Below are positions 6,076 to 12,975 of a DNA stretch of 12,975 nucleotides, in pieces (the stretch's first letter is position 1; every line of letters begins with the position of its first letter). Where the stretch lies: the NCBI GenBank assembly GCA_034112085.1, contig JAWUWD010000073.1, forward strand, positions 1 through 12,975, read 5' to 3'. A program made the position numbers and the translations under genes. The DNA comes from JAWUWD01 sp034112085. Its GTDB lineage: Bacteria > Bacteroidota > Bacteroidia > Cytophagales > Cyclobacteriaceae. The notes beneath the pieces are model-generated. The model searched no databases, was not told where the DNA came from, and was given only the letters and a program-made list of their open reading frames with translations.

Positions 6076-7800
6076 ATGACACAGCAAATTCTCGAAACTG
6101 CACAAAAGTGGCTGAATAGTAATATTTCTAGCGAAGATAAATTATCCATACAAAATTTGATTGATAATAAAGATCAATCTGAGCTAGAGGATGCGTTTTA
6201 TAAATCACTAGAATTTGGAACAGGCGGACTTCGAGGAATCATGGGGATTGGGTCCAATCGAATGAACAAATATACCTTGGGAATGGCTACACAAGGTCTT
6301 TCGAATTATTTATTAAAAACCTACCCAACTGAACAGATCAAGGTAGCTATTGCTTACGATTGCAGAAATAATAGTCAAAATTTCGCCAATATTTCTGCTG
6401 ATATATTTTCTGCCAATGGCATCAAGGTTTACCTCTTTCCAGAGCTTAGACCAACTCCACAGTTATCATTTGCCATACGACATTTTGAATGTCATAGTGG
6501 AGTCGTTATCACAGCTTCACATAACCCAAAAGAGTATAATGGGTATAAGGCATACTGGAATGATGGAGCGCAACTCACAGCGCCTCATGACCAAAATGTA
6601 ATCAATGAAGTCAATCAAATACAAAGTATTGATGAAATCAACTTCACAAGAAATGAAGCATTAGTTGAAATCATCTCTCCTTCATTTGATGATATCTATA
6701 TCGATGAAATAAAAAAAGTTTGTTTATCTCCTGATTTGATCAAAAAGCACAAAGACTTGTCGATTGTCTTTTCTTCCATTCATGGTACAGGAATTACTTT
6801 AGTTCCAAAGTGCTTGAAGTCTATGGGGTTTAATAATGTATCAGTTGTAGAAGAGCAAGCTGAAACAAATGGCAACTTTCCTACTGTAGTATATCCAAAT
6901 CCTGAAGAGGCAGAAGCCATGAATTTGGCACTTGTTCAAGCGGAGAAGATTGATGCCGATATCGTGATGGCCACAGACCCTGATGCTGATCGAGTTGGGA
7001 TAGCTGTGAAAAACACCCAAGGAAAATTCGTTTTGCTCAATGGTAATCAGACTGGAAGTTTGATCATATGGTATATTTTGACACGACTTAAGGAAGATAA
7101 TAACATTCCAGATAACGGCTATATAGTAAAGACCATTGTCACCACCGATTTAATTCGTATTATCTCCCAGTCTTTTGGTGTTGAGTGCATGGAGACTCTT
7201 ACTGGTTTCAAATATATCGCTACGCTTATCCGAGAACTAGAAGGGACGCGCAAATACATCGCAGGTGGTGAAGAAAGTTATGGCTACCTGATTGGTGATT
7301 TTGTAAGGGACAAAGATGCTATCACTTCCTGTGCCATTATAGCTGAAATGACCGCATATGCTAAAGATAATGAAATGACCGTCTATGATATGATGGTGGC
7401 TATGCATAAGGAATTTGGCATATATCATGAAGACCTCATCTCAATCACAAAAAAAGGAAAGAAAGGTGCTGAAGAGATTGCTGAGATGATGCAGTCTTAC
7501 CGTCAAAATCCTCCAAAAACGATCAACGGTTCCAAAGTAATCTACTTAATGGATTACATGACCGATGAAAGACGAAATTTAGAAACTAATGCCGTTGAGA
7601 AAATGGATTTCTTACAATCTAACGTCCTGCAATTCATCACGGAAGATGGTAGTAAAATATCTGCAAGACCTTCTGGAACTGAACCCAAAATAAAATTCTA
7701 TTTTAGTGTGTCAAGTGAGGTTAATGGCTCACATAGTGATACTCAGCTGGGATTGGTGGATAAAGTAACCGCTATTCAGAAAGACATGGGATTAATTTAG
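6076..7800 (+). CDS. Phosphoglucomutase/phosphomannomutase (alpha-phosphohexomutase)
   Basis: This cytoplasmic enzyme interconverts hexose 1-phosphate and 6-phosphate through a phosphoserine intermediate, linking glycolysis to nucleotide-sugar, glycogen and envelope polysaccharide synthesis. All four domain signatures are present in order: N-terminal GTGGLRGIMG (48-57); the phosphoserine loop TASHNPKEYNGYK with Ser148; the Mg2+ site DPDADR (301-306); the sugar-specificity loop GGEESYG (397-403); and the phosphate-binding loop RPSGTEPK (531-538). At 574 residues it belongs to the larger PgcA/PGM2-like subgroup, which usually prefers glucose phosphate but may accept mannose phosphate. It starts with an ATG preceded by a good promoter. 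The acidic orphan gene is divergent, and the gene converges with the HA-repeat gene 40 bases downstream. Nothing appears truncated. Confidence 0.95.
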   Translation: MTQQILETAQKWLNSNISSEDKLSIQNLIDNKDQSELEDAFYKSLEFGTGGLRGIMGIGSNRMNKYTLGMATQGLSNYLLKTYPTEQIKVAIAYDCRNNSQNFANISADIFSANGIKVYLFPELRPTPQLSFAIRHFECHSGVVITASHNPKEYNGYKAYWNDGAQLTAPHDQNVINEVNQIQSIDEINFTRNEALVEIISPSFDDIYIDEIKKVCLSPDLIKKHKDLSIVFSSIHGTGITLVPKCLKSMGFNNVSVVEEQAETNGNFPTVVYPNPEEAEAMNLALVQAEKIDADIVMATDPDADRVGIAVKNTQGKFVLLNGNQTGSLIIWYILTRLKEDNNIPDNGYIVKTIVTTDLIRIISQSFGVECMETLTGFKYIATLIRELEGTRKYIAGGEESYGYLIGDFVRDKDAITSCAIIAEMTAYAKDNEMTVYDMMVAMHKEFGIYHEDLISITKKGKKGAEEIAEMMQSYRQNPPKTINGSKVIYLMDYMTDERRNLETNAVEKMDFLQSNVLQFITEDGSKISARPSGTEPKIKFYFSVSSEVNGSHSDTQLGLVDKVTAIQKDMGLI

Positions 7801-7822
7801 GTTTGGGTGGAAGACAACCTAA
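7797..7822. terminator. Weak hairpin at the convergent ends of two genes
   Basis: TTAGGTT (7797-7803) pairs with AACCTAA (7816-7822) across a 12-base loop, overlapping the mutase stop codon. It has no good T tract on either strand, so it is at most a weak terminator in the 40-base space between convergent genes. Confidence 0.25.
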
Positions 7823-7840
7823 CTTGGATAGTTTTGATGA

Positions 7841-8584
7841 TTATTTGCTTTTAGATTTTATCTTGGCTCTTTGGATTGCATTGCGAAGGTCTACTTCGAT
7901 CATTATTTGTATTGAACGATCTTTGCGCTTTCTAACACCTTCCCATGAGAAACCAATCTGGTCTAACCACAATCTATATTTTTCGGTAACGACTCCCCTA
8001 CTTCTAATACCAGCCACCCAGTTTCCAAGTTTTTGAGTACGTCCAGTTTGTGGTACGTCAAAATGCCCTTGAATCTTATAAAATCGTTTTAGCGCTGTCA
8101 CACGCTTTTCAAAACGGGCATCTTCAATATTCCAGATGAATCCAATCTTATTTAATCGATTTATATATTCTATTGACAATCTATTCTCATTGTATTTCCT
8201 CCGCATTTCATTGACCCATCGACTCAAACCATACTCTACATCATCAATTCCCCTGCAAGATTGTGATACATGTATCGATCCATTCTGACGTTTATATTCT
8301 AGTAAATGCTTAATTCTGTCTTCAAATCGAATTTGAGTTTTACCTCGCCAGTCAAAATTTATTTTATTAAGCAAGTCAACTCTTCTATCTTCTAGTTCTC
8401 CTCGCTTGTAGCACTGTCGAAGATTTTTGACCCACTGAAATAATTTTTTGTCAGATTTTTCATTCGGATACTCAGTATTATTGCTTTCTAAATAGGATGT
8501 TAGTCTATTATACTTCACCATAAATTTGGTGAAGTTAACATCAATTTTCCCCGTTCCGGGAAACCTTTCTACTTCTAAGTTCAT
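7841..8584 (-). CDS. Protein of three helicase-associated (HA) repeats
   Basis: The 247-residue protein consists of three tandem HA-type domains (PF03457-like) without any helicase: about residues 17-79, 86-151 and 157-214. Each repeat shows the pattern Phe-x-x-Arg/Lys ... Tyr ... Gly/Asn ... V-P/S-Q ... L-x-x-Trp-V-x-x-x-R ... Leu-x-x-I-x-F-x-W. Clear instances are LFQWVKNLR with INFDW, LSRWVNEMR with IGFIW, and LGNWVAGIR with IGFSW. The HA domain is a small three-helix, probably nucleic-acid-binding unit. The tail (215-247) is rich in Lys and Arg, ending KIKSKSK, which supports DNA or RNA contact. Repeat 3 is the canonical one; repeat 1 is more diverged and lacks the VPQ motif. The gene lies 127 bases downstream of the symporter gene on the same strand, with no terminator between, so it may be read through or have its own promoter. 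Confidence 0.8.
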   Translation of the reverse strand: MNLEVERFPGTGKIDVNFTKFMVKYNRLTSYLESNNTEYPNEKSDKKLFQWVKNLRQCYKRGELEDRRVDLLNKINFDWRGKTQIRFEDRIKHLLEYKRQNGSIHVSQSCRGIDDVEYGLSRWVNEMRRKYNENRLSIEYINRLNKIGFIWNIEDARFEKRVTALKRFYKIQGHFDVPQTGRTQKLGNWVAGIRSRGVVTEKYRLWLDQIGFSWEGVRKRKDRSIQIMIEVDLRNAIQRAKIKSKSK

Positions 8585-8711
8585 ATCCTTTTAATTAACT
8601 ATCAATTAGACCGAATATAGAAGAGATTACTTCAAATATTCAGTTGTATTTTGAGAAAAGTCAAAAATTATGAACTCTGTGCTACTTTTTATTGTAATCT
8701 ATCAAAATGGG

Positions 8712-10442
8712 CTAAACGACAGTTGAAGAACTGTTCTTTTTAGTCATACTTTGGATAATCAATCCAAACAAAATCACCAATATACAACCCACAACATTGT
8801 ACCATAGATAGCTCATTTTAAGATACACAGGAGCAATATTTTTCGAATTTAGAATATGGATAACGACTACACAAGCTTCAGCCAACAGTGCCGCAATAAA
8901 TACGGCATTCCCTTTGATATACTTCACATAAAAAGCTACCACGAAGATCCCAAGGATGGTCCCATAGAAAAGTGATCCCAACAAATTGACCGCTTGAATC
9001 AAATTCTCAAACAACGAGGCATAAGTAGCGAATATAACAGCTATCAACCCCCAAAGAAATGTGAATCCTTTTGAAGAAAGTAAATAGTGTTTATCTGAGC
9101 CCTTTTTATTAATCGACCGTTTGTAGATATCAATAGTAGTCGTTGAGGCTAATGCATTAAGCTCTGAAGCCGTTGAGGACATTGCTGCCGAGAATATAAC
9201 GGCAAACAAAAGTCCTATAAGTCCAGCGGGTAAATGATCCATTACAAAGGACATAAATATATAATCCTTGTCATTCGTCTCTGCATCTGGATTGTTCTTT
9301 TTAACCAAGTCTTTCACTTGATTTCTGATACCATCAGATTTGGCTTGCGCATCTAGTGCTCCTTGCTGGGCTATATCAATATGAGACTCATCCCCTGATC
9401 TAGAAGCCTCCACAAGTGCTTGTATTTTTGCTTCCTTTTCTACAAACACATCATCATACTGCTGTTCCAGCTCACGCATCTCACCAGCATATTCCGTTTG
9501 ATACATATTCTCCTTCTCTACCTTATTGAAGAAAACGGGCGGTTGGTTAAATTGATAGAATACAAATACCATCACCCCAATAAATAGAATGATAAACTGC
9601 ATAGGTATTTTTAAAATACCATTCATAATGAGACCCAATCGGCTTTCTGCAATAGACCGTCCTGTCAAATAACGCTGTACTTGTGACTGATCTGTGCCGA
9701 AATAAGACATGAATAGAAACAATGCCGCTGTGATACCAGACCAAAAGTTGTATTTATCATTCAAGTCAAAATCAAAATTAACGACATTGAGCTTTCCCAT
9801 CTTACCTGCTACATTGAGTGCATCGCTGAAGTCTATTCCATTTGGAAGCATAGACACCACCATGAACCCGGCAATAATCATCCCTCCCATCATCACTGCC
9901 ATTTGCTGCTTCTGGGTTTGAGTCACTGCCCGTGTACCACCAGATACTGTGTACATAACCACTAATGCACCTATAAGGATATTTGTCAAGGTAAGATTCC
10001 AATCCAGTAAAGTAGATAAGATAATTGATGGTGCATAGATCGTAATTCCCGCGGCAAGGCCACGTTGTACTAAAAAGAGCATCGCTCCTAAAGTTCGTGT
10101 CTTAAGATCAAATCTTGTTTCTAAATATTCATAAGCTGTAAAAACCTTTAATCTGTAGAATATAGGAACAAAAGTTACTGAAAGAATGATCATTGCAATA
10201 GGCAGCCCAAAGTAAAATTGGATAAATCCCATACCATCAGTGTATGCTTGACCAGGAGTAGAAAGAAAAGTAATGGCACTCGCTTGTGTCGCCATGATGG
10301 AAATTCCTATAGACCACCATTTGGCATCATTATCTCCCTTGAGATAACTTTCAATATTTTGGCTTCCTCGAGTCTTCCAAATCCCGTAAACAACAATGAA
10401 TCCCAGCGTTCCGAATAGAACAACCCAATCAAGTATACTCAT
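8712..10442 (-). CDS. Sodium:solute symporter (SSS family) with large extracytoplasmic insertion
   Basis: An inner-membrane Na+-coupled transporter with the LeuT fold and about 13 membrane helices in 576 residues. Visible landmarks are TM1 (5-22), the unwound TM2 region ISIMATQASAITFLSTPGQAYTDG (47-70), GLAAGITIYAP (128-138), and the TM9 sodium-site signature FSAAMSSTASELN (417-429). In that signature A419/S422/S423 align with the AxxSS residues of the Na2 site in vSGLT, and TIDIYKR follows. Between TM8 and TM9 sits an unusual hydrophilic, Glu/Lys-rich stretch (about 301-395) with coiled-coil character. The ATG at 10442 overlaps the stop of an upstream 49-codon gene as ATGA, so translation is likely coupled. 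The substrate is unknown; neighbourhood suggests an amino-sugar-like or deacetylated compound. No terminator is evident in the 127 bases downstream. Confidence 0.92.
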   Translation of the reverse strand: MSILDWVVLFGTLGFIVVYGIWKTRGSQNIESYLKGDNDAKWWSIGISIMATQASAITFLSTPGQAYTDGMGFIQFYFGLPIAMIILSVTFVPIFYRLKVFTAYEYLETRFDLKTRTLGAMLFLVQRGLAAGITIYAPSIILSTLLDWNLTLTNILIGALVVMYTVSGGTRAVTQTQKQQMAVMMGGMIIAGFMVVSMLPNGIDFSDALNVAGKMGKLNVVNFDFDLNDKYNFWSGITAALFLFMSYFGTDQSQVQRYLTGRSIAESRLGLIMNGILKIPMQFIILFIGVMVFVFYQFNQPPVFFNKVEKENMYQTEYAGEMRELEQQYDDVFVEKEAKIQALVEASRSGDESHIDIAQQGALDAQAKSDGIRNQVKDLVKKNNPDAETNDKDYIFMSFVMDHLPAGLIGLLFAVIFSAAMSSTASELNALASTTTIDIYKRSINKKGSDKHYLLSSKGFTFLWGLIAVIFATYASLFENLIQAVNLLGSLFYGTILGIFVVAFYVKYIKGNAVFIAALLAEACVVVIHILNSKNIAPVYLKMSYLWYNVVGCILVILFGLIIQSMTKKNSSSTVV

Positions 10443-10588
10443 TTATAATATTCAGTAAAAAGATATAATATGAAAACATAGAAAGCCATTGTGCCCATCA
10501 CCAGTGCATACATTTTATTCCATGTATCGAAAAATGGTGGTGGATCAATCACGTGGAGATCCTGTTCTTTAAACTCACTTTCAAGCAT
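10439..10588 (-). CDS. 49-residue single-pass membrane protein coupled to the symporter
   Basis: This small gene is easily missed. It runs from ATG (10588-10586) to TGA (10441-10439), and the stop overlaps the symporter ATG by two bases (ATGA). The product has an acidic N-terminal segment MLESEFKEQDLHVIDPPPFF (1-20), then DTWNKMYALVMG, leading into one membrane helix (about 26-44, rich in Met, Phe, Tyr, Val, Ile and Leu) and a short charged end TEYYK. An aromatic-rich belt and Trp23 at the membrane boundary fit a real transmembrane protein. Small membrane subunits accompany some other SSS transporters (for example DUF4212- and DUF485-type partners); I cannot assign it to one of those. It lies 12 bases after the PIG-L stop, directly behind a perfect hairpin. 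An accessory or assembly role for the symporter is inferred from coupling. Confidence 0.75.
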   Translation of the reverse strand: MLESEFKEQDLHVIDPPPFFDTWNKMYALVMGTMAFYVFILYLFTEYYK

Positions 10589-10616
10589 ATCTTTATCTAA
10601 TTACTTAGATAAAGAT
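10589..10616. promoter_or_regulatory. Perfect 12-bp intercistronic inverted repeat
   Basis: ATCTTTATCTAA (10589-10600) and TTAGATAAAGAT (10605-10616) are exact reverse complements around a 4-base centre. In the minus-strand mRNA this forms a hairpin covering the last PIG-L codons. The PIG-L stop codon TAA (10603-10601) begins in the loop, and the microprotein ATG follows the stem with no gap. There is no T tract on either side, so it is not an intrinsic terminator. Translational control, mRNA processing or stabilisation are possible roles. Confidence 0.6.
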
Positions 10617-12975
10617 ACAATATTTGCTAACAATCTGTATGCCCCAGGCACTCCAGCTGGAATTTCTCTAAAAAAAGATAACCCGGTATAGACATAATGT
10701 CCCTTTCCATGCGCTGTGACTAATAAAGAACCATCTTTAGGATCTTCCCCTGGATCGTTACTTGATAGAATTGCAGCATATTTCTCATCCCATTCGCTAG
10801 GAAAGTACAATCCGCGCTCCTGAACCCACCCGTCAAAATCACTATTTGTAATTTTGTTTGGAGTATTAAGTACCGCATGTTTTGGGGTTAAAATTCTCAT
10901 TTCTGCACTTTCTAATGTCACTCTATCTCTTGATAGTGTTATTGGGTATGGAGAAAATTCTTGGGTCTGTAACCTGTGACGAGTGTTGTACTGCATCACT
11001 AATGTTCCACCTTCTTCCGCATACTTCATCAAGTCGTCTTTGTAATAAGGGAATCGCTTATCAGTATTCACTGCCCTGATGCCGAGAACAACTGCATCAT
11101 ATTGTTTTAGGTTTTCCAAATTGATAGCACCATTTTCAAGTTCATCAACTTCGTATCCAATATTCCTTAATCCTTGAGGGACCATGTCACCTGCTCCATG
11201 TATATAACCAATTTTACTACCTGCAATCGTCACATCAATATTGACCAGTTTGGTAGCTGCATCAGTTAATATGATTTGTGAAGGGATGTGGTCATAGTTG
11301 ATTTCTGTCAATCCATTTGAGTAGGGCTTCCCATTGATTACTGCTTCAAAACTTAGGTTAATTGTTTCTTGTACATTGGGCGAAGTCACATTGAAGGTCA
11401 TTGATTGCTCGTCTCCACTTTTCTCTAAGTCAACTTTTACCTCTTGAGGTGTTACTTTCCATCCATTGGGGATTTGAGGACTGATAACAGTAGAAAGTCC
11501 GTCTTTGCCAGCTTTAACAATCACATTTACTTCTCTTGTTTGATTCTTTCTGAAGATCAATACTGGATCTACAACATTAATACTCACAGGAGGAATTACA
11601 TAAAAGGGACGGTAAAGCTCTCCTTTTACTGGGTCATTCCATTTGTATATTACAGGAATGTCCAATATCATTTGCTGATTATTGATCATCACCTCTGCTT
11701 TGATTATTATGGCAGGGCCATTCTCACCTTTACCAGCATCTTGATCATTTATACTATAAGTCCCATCTGACTTGGCTTTATTGACCAACCAATAAGGCTG
11801 AGAATAAGGCATTAATTCTGGAACAGCCAAAGTAGTTTTGAAACGATTATTTTTATTTCTTACCAAAGTCAAATTTAACATAGAATCAATGGTCGTAGTT
11901 TCAGACCAGATTCTTTTCAAGGTCAAATCGTCACTTGATCTATTAATCGCTTCAATATTAAGAGATACCACTTGACCTGGACTTGTATAATAGTCGCCAG
12001 CAACTGCTTCCAGATACAATCCCGAACACTGAACAATAAGTTGATCTATTTCTGATACTTTTTTAGATTTCCAGAACCCACCTTTTAATTTTGACAGCTC
12101 CTCTTTCACTGCGAGTAGTTCTTGAATACATTTTTCAGGAGCATTAGGATTGAAATTATTAATCAACTTATCGATCAATTGACCAACACTTTTTCCGCCC
12201 TGCACTCTATTCCAAGTCATGTCTATATTTTCGAAGACGTGATCTTCAGCTTTGTCACCTTTTACATATTCTAAAAACTCAACCTGCTCACCTCTTGATC
12301 CAGTAGCTCCGAACCCTTGACTCTTATGATTGCTTCGACTCAATGCTGCTAACTCATTATAAGATTGCCCTAATACACTGCTATACTGTCCAACATCTAT
12401 TGTTACCACTCCTTCTGAATCAGCTGTAATATCTTTATTCCACCATCTACCAGTATTCATCAACAGCCTCTTAGTTTGCCATACTTCTAAGTCTTTAAGC
12501 TGTTCAGGATAAGCATTCTTATCTGCTGCCAACTCAAATGCCTCTTCTGCGAGAATAGCTGAAGAGGTATGATGACCATGTCCTCCTCCTCCATTGGCTG
12601 GGAATCTCGTAATAATTACATCAGGTCTAAACTCCCGTATAACAGAGACCATATCATGCAGCACTCTTTCTTTATCCCATATTTGAAGAGTTTCTTCAGG
12701 ATTCTTAGAATATCCGAAGTCATTAGCTCTTGTGAAAAATTGTTGACTTCCATCTGTCCTACGTGCAGCAAGAAGCTCCTGAGTTCTTATAAGTCCCAGC
12801 CCTTCCCTTAACTCTGGTCCAACAAGATTCTGTCCACCGTCTCCCCTAGTCAGAGATAAATAAGCAGTATTTACCAACTCTTTATTGGCCATATAGCCAA
12901 TGAGCCTCGTATTCTCGTCATCAGGATGTGCCGCTAGATACAGTACATTGCCTAAGACATTGAGTTTCTTCAATG
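10601..12975 (-). CDS. Large multidomain PIG-L (LmbE) family deacetylase, N terminus missing
   Basis: The frame runs off the right edge; the TTG at 12973 is an internal Leu, so the true start and probable signal peptide are outside. Numbering from that codon (790 residues seen): the LmbE/PIG-L zinc deacetylase domain covers about 8-250, with the metal motif AAHPDDE (14-20; H16 and D19 as ligands), TRGDGGQN (42-49) and the second motif GGGGHGHH (128-135; H132xxxH-type site with H135 as ligand). Family members hydrolyse N-acetyl groups from N-acetylglucosaminyl-type substrates. A linker is followed by an immunoglobulin-like NEW3-type region (about 468-560). A C-terminal alpha/beta domain (about 575-790) resembles glutamine-amidotransferase-like folds: AGSKIGYIHGAGD, YDAVVLGIRAVN, GTLVMQYNT, GKGHYVYTGLSFFRE. 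It lacks an evident catalytic Cys triad, so it may bind rather than cleave. It is the first visible gene of the unit with the microprotein and symporter. Confidence 0.9.
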   Translation of the reverse strand, partial: LKKLNVLGNVLYLAAHPDDENTRLIGYMANKELVNTAYLSLTRGDGGQNLVGPELREGLGLIRTQELLAARRTDGSQQFFTRANDFGYSKNPEETLQIWDKERVLHDMVSVIREFRPDVIITRFPANGGGGHGHHTSSAILAEEAFELAADKNAYPEQLKDLEVWQTKRLLMNTGRWWNKDITADSEGVVTIDVGQYSSVLGQSYNELAALSRSNHKSQGFGATGSRGEQVEFLEYVKGDKAEDHVFENIDMTWNRVQGGKSVGQLIDKLINNFNPNAPEKCIQELLAVKEELSKLKGGFWKSKKVSEIDQLIVQCSGLYLEAVAGDYYTSPGQVVSLNIEAINRSSDDLTLKRIWSETTTIDSMLNLTLVRNKNNRFKTTLAVPELMPYSQPYWLVNKAKSDGTYSINDQDAGKGENGPAIIIKAEVMINNQQMILDIPVIYKWNDPVKGELYRPFYVIPPVSINVVDPVLIFRKNQTREVNVIVKAGKDGLSTVISPQIPNGWKVTPQEVKVDLEKSGDEQSMTFNVTSPNVQETINLSFEAVINGKPYSNGLTEINYDHIPSQIILTDAATKLVNIDVTIAGSKIGYIHGAGDMVPQGLRNIGYEVDELENGAINLENLKQYDAVVLGIRAVNTDKRFPYYKDDLMKYAEEGGTLVMQYNTRHRLQTQEFSPYPITLSRDRVTLESAEMRILTPKHAVLNTPNKITNSDFDGWVQERGLYFPSEWDEKYAAILSSNDPGEDPKDGSLLVTAHGKGHYVYTGLSFFREIPAGVPGAYRLLANIVSLSK

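Noticed and set aside
7803..8036. 77-codon plus-strand frame directly after the phosphosugar mutase
   Set aside because: It overlaps antisense to the third HA repeat of the minus-strand gene, where the repeat pattern is clear; composition is not protein-like.
11444..11770. 108-codon open frame on the plus strand
   Set aside because: Antisense shadow inside the PIG-L deacetylase gene, with Tyr/Ile/His-biased composition and no motif.
12971..12973. Apparent start of the deacetylase at 12973
   Set aside because: The codon is TTG within a continuing open frame just before the zinc motif strand; the gene extends past the right edge.
1..12975. CRISPR array, insertion sequence, prophage, tRNA or defence island
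   Set aside because: No regularly spaced direct repeats, transposase, integrase, terminal inverted repeats or cloverleaf sequence was seen; the region reads as ordinary core and accessory chromosome.

Overview
This is an AT-rich chromosomal segment that looks like a free-living member of the Bacteroidota, most likely the Cytophagales (marine Reichenbachiella/Flammeovirga/Cyclobacteriaceae-like). The basis is: the order TPR protein - secG - groES - groEL; start codons that mostly lack Shine-Dalgarno sequences; TAnnTTTG-type -7 promoter elements; a stand-alone helicase-associated (HA) repeat protein; and a long multidomain PIG-L deacetylase followed by a sodium:solute symporter. I see no tRNA, rRNA, insertion sequence, CRISPR array or phage gene, and no gene-free stretch longer than 300 bases.

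Layout, left to right. (1) 1-2930 (+) is housekeeping: the C-terminal end of a TPR protein, secG with a strong terminator, then the groES-groEL operon behind a 240-base leader that holds a candidate promoter overlapped by a short inverted repeat, and a strong bidirectional terminator. (2) 2999-4179 holds three small genes: a STAS/SpoIIAA-like protein (-), divergent from a TerB-like two-motif protein (+), which converges on a 64-residue orphan (-). (3) 4180-5288 is a control region with three palindromes followed by a bacterial inward-rectifier-type (KirBac) potassium channel (+). (4) 5518-5925 (-) is an acidic orphan protein with its own terminator, divergent from a phosphoglucomutase/phosphomannomutase (6076-7800, +) that has a recognisable promoter. 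(5) 7841-8584 (-) is a protein made of three HA repeats. (6) 8712-12975 (-) is a compact transcription unit: a large PIG-L deacetylase (5' end outside the window), a 49-residue single-pass membrane protein not called by ordinary ORF length cut-offs, and a sodium:solute symporter.

The last unit is the most interesting part. The microprotein's stop overlaps the symporter's start as ATGA, which implies translational coupling. A perfect 12-bp inverted repeat lies exactly between deacetylase and microprotein, with the deacetylase stop codon in its loop and the microprotein ATG directly after it. The symporter carries a ~95-residue hydrophilic, partly coiled-coil insertion that, by alignment to the LeuT fold, falls at the extracytoplasmic EL4 position. 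I infer a cell-envelope module in which a zinc deacetylase processes an acetamido compound and a symporter plus small accessory subunit takes up the product; the substrate cannot be read from sequence.
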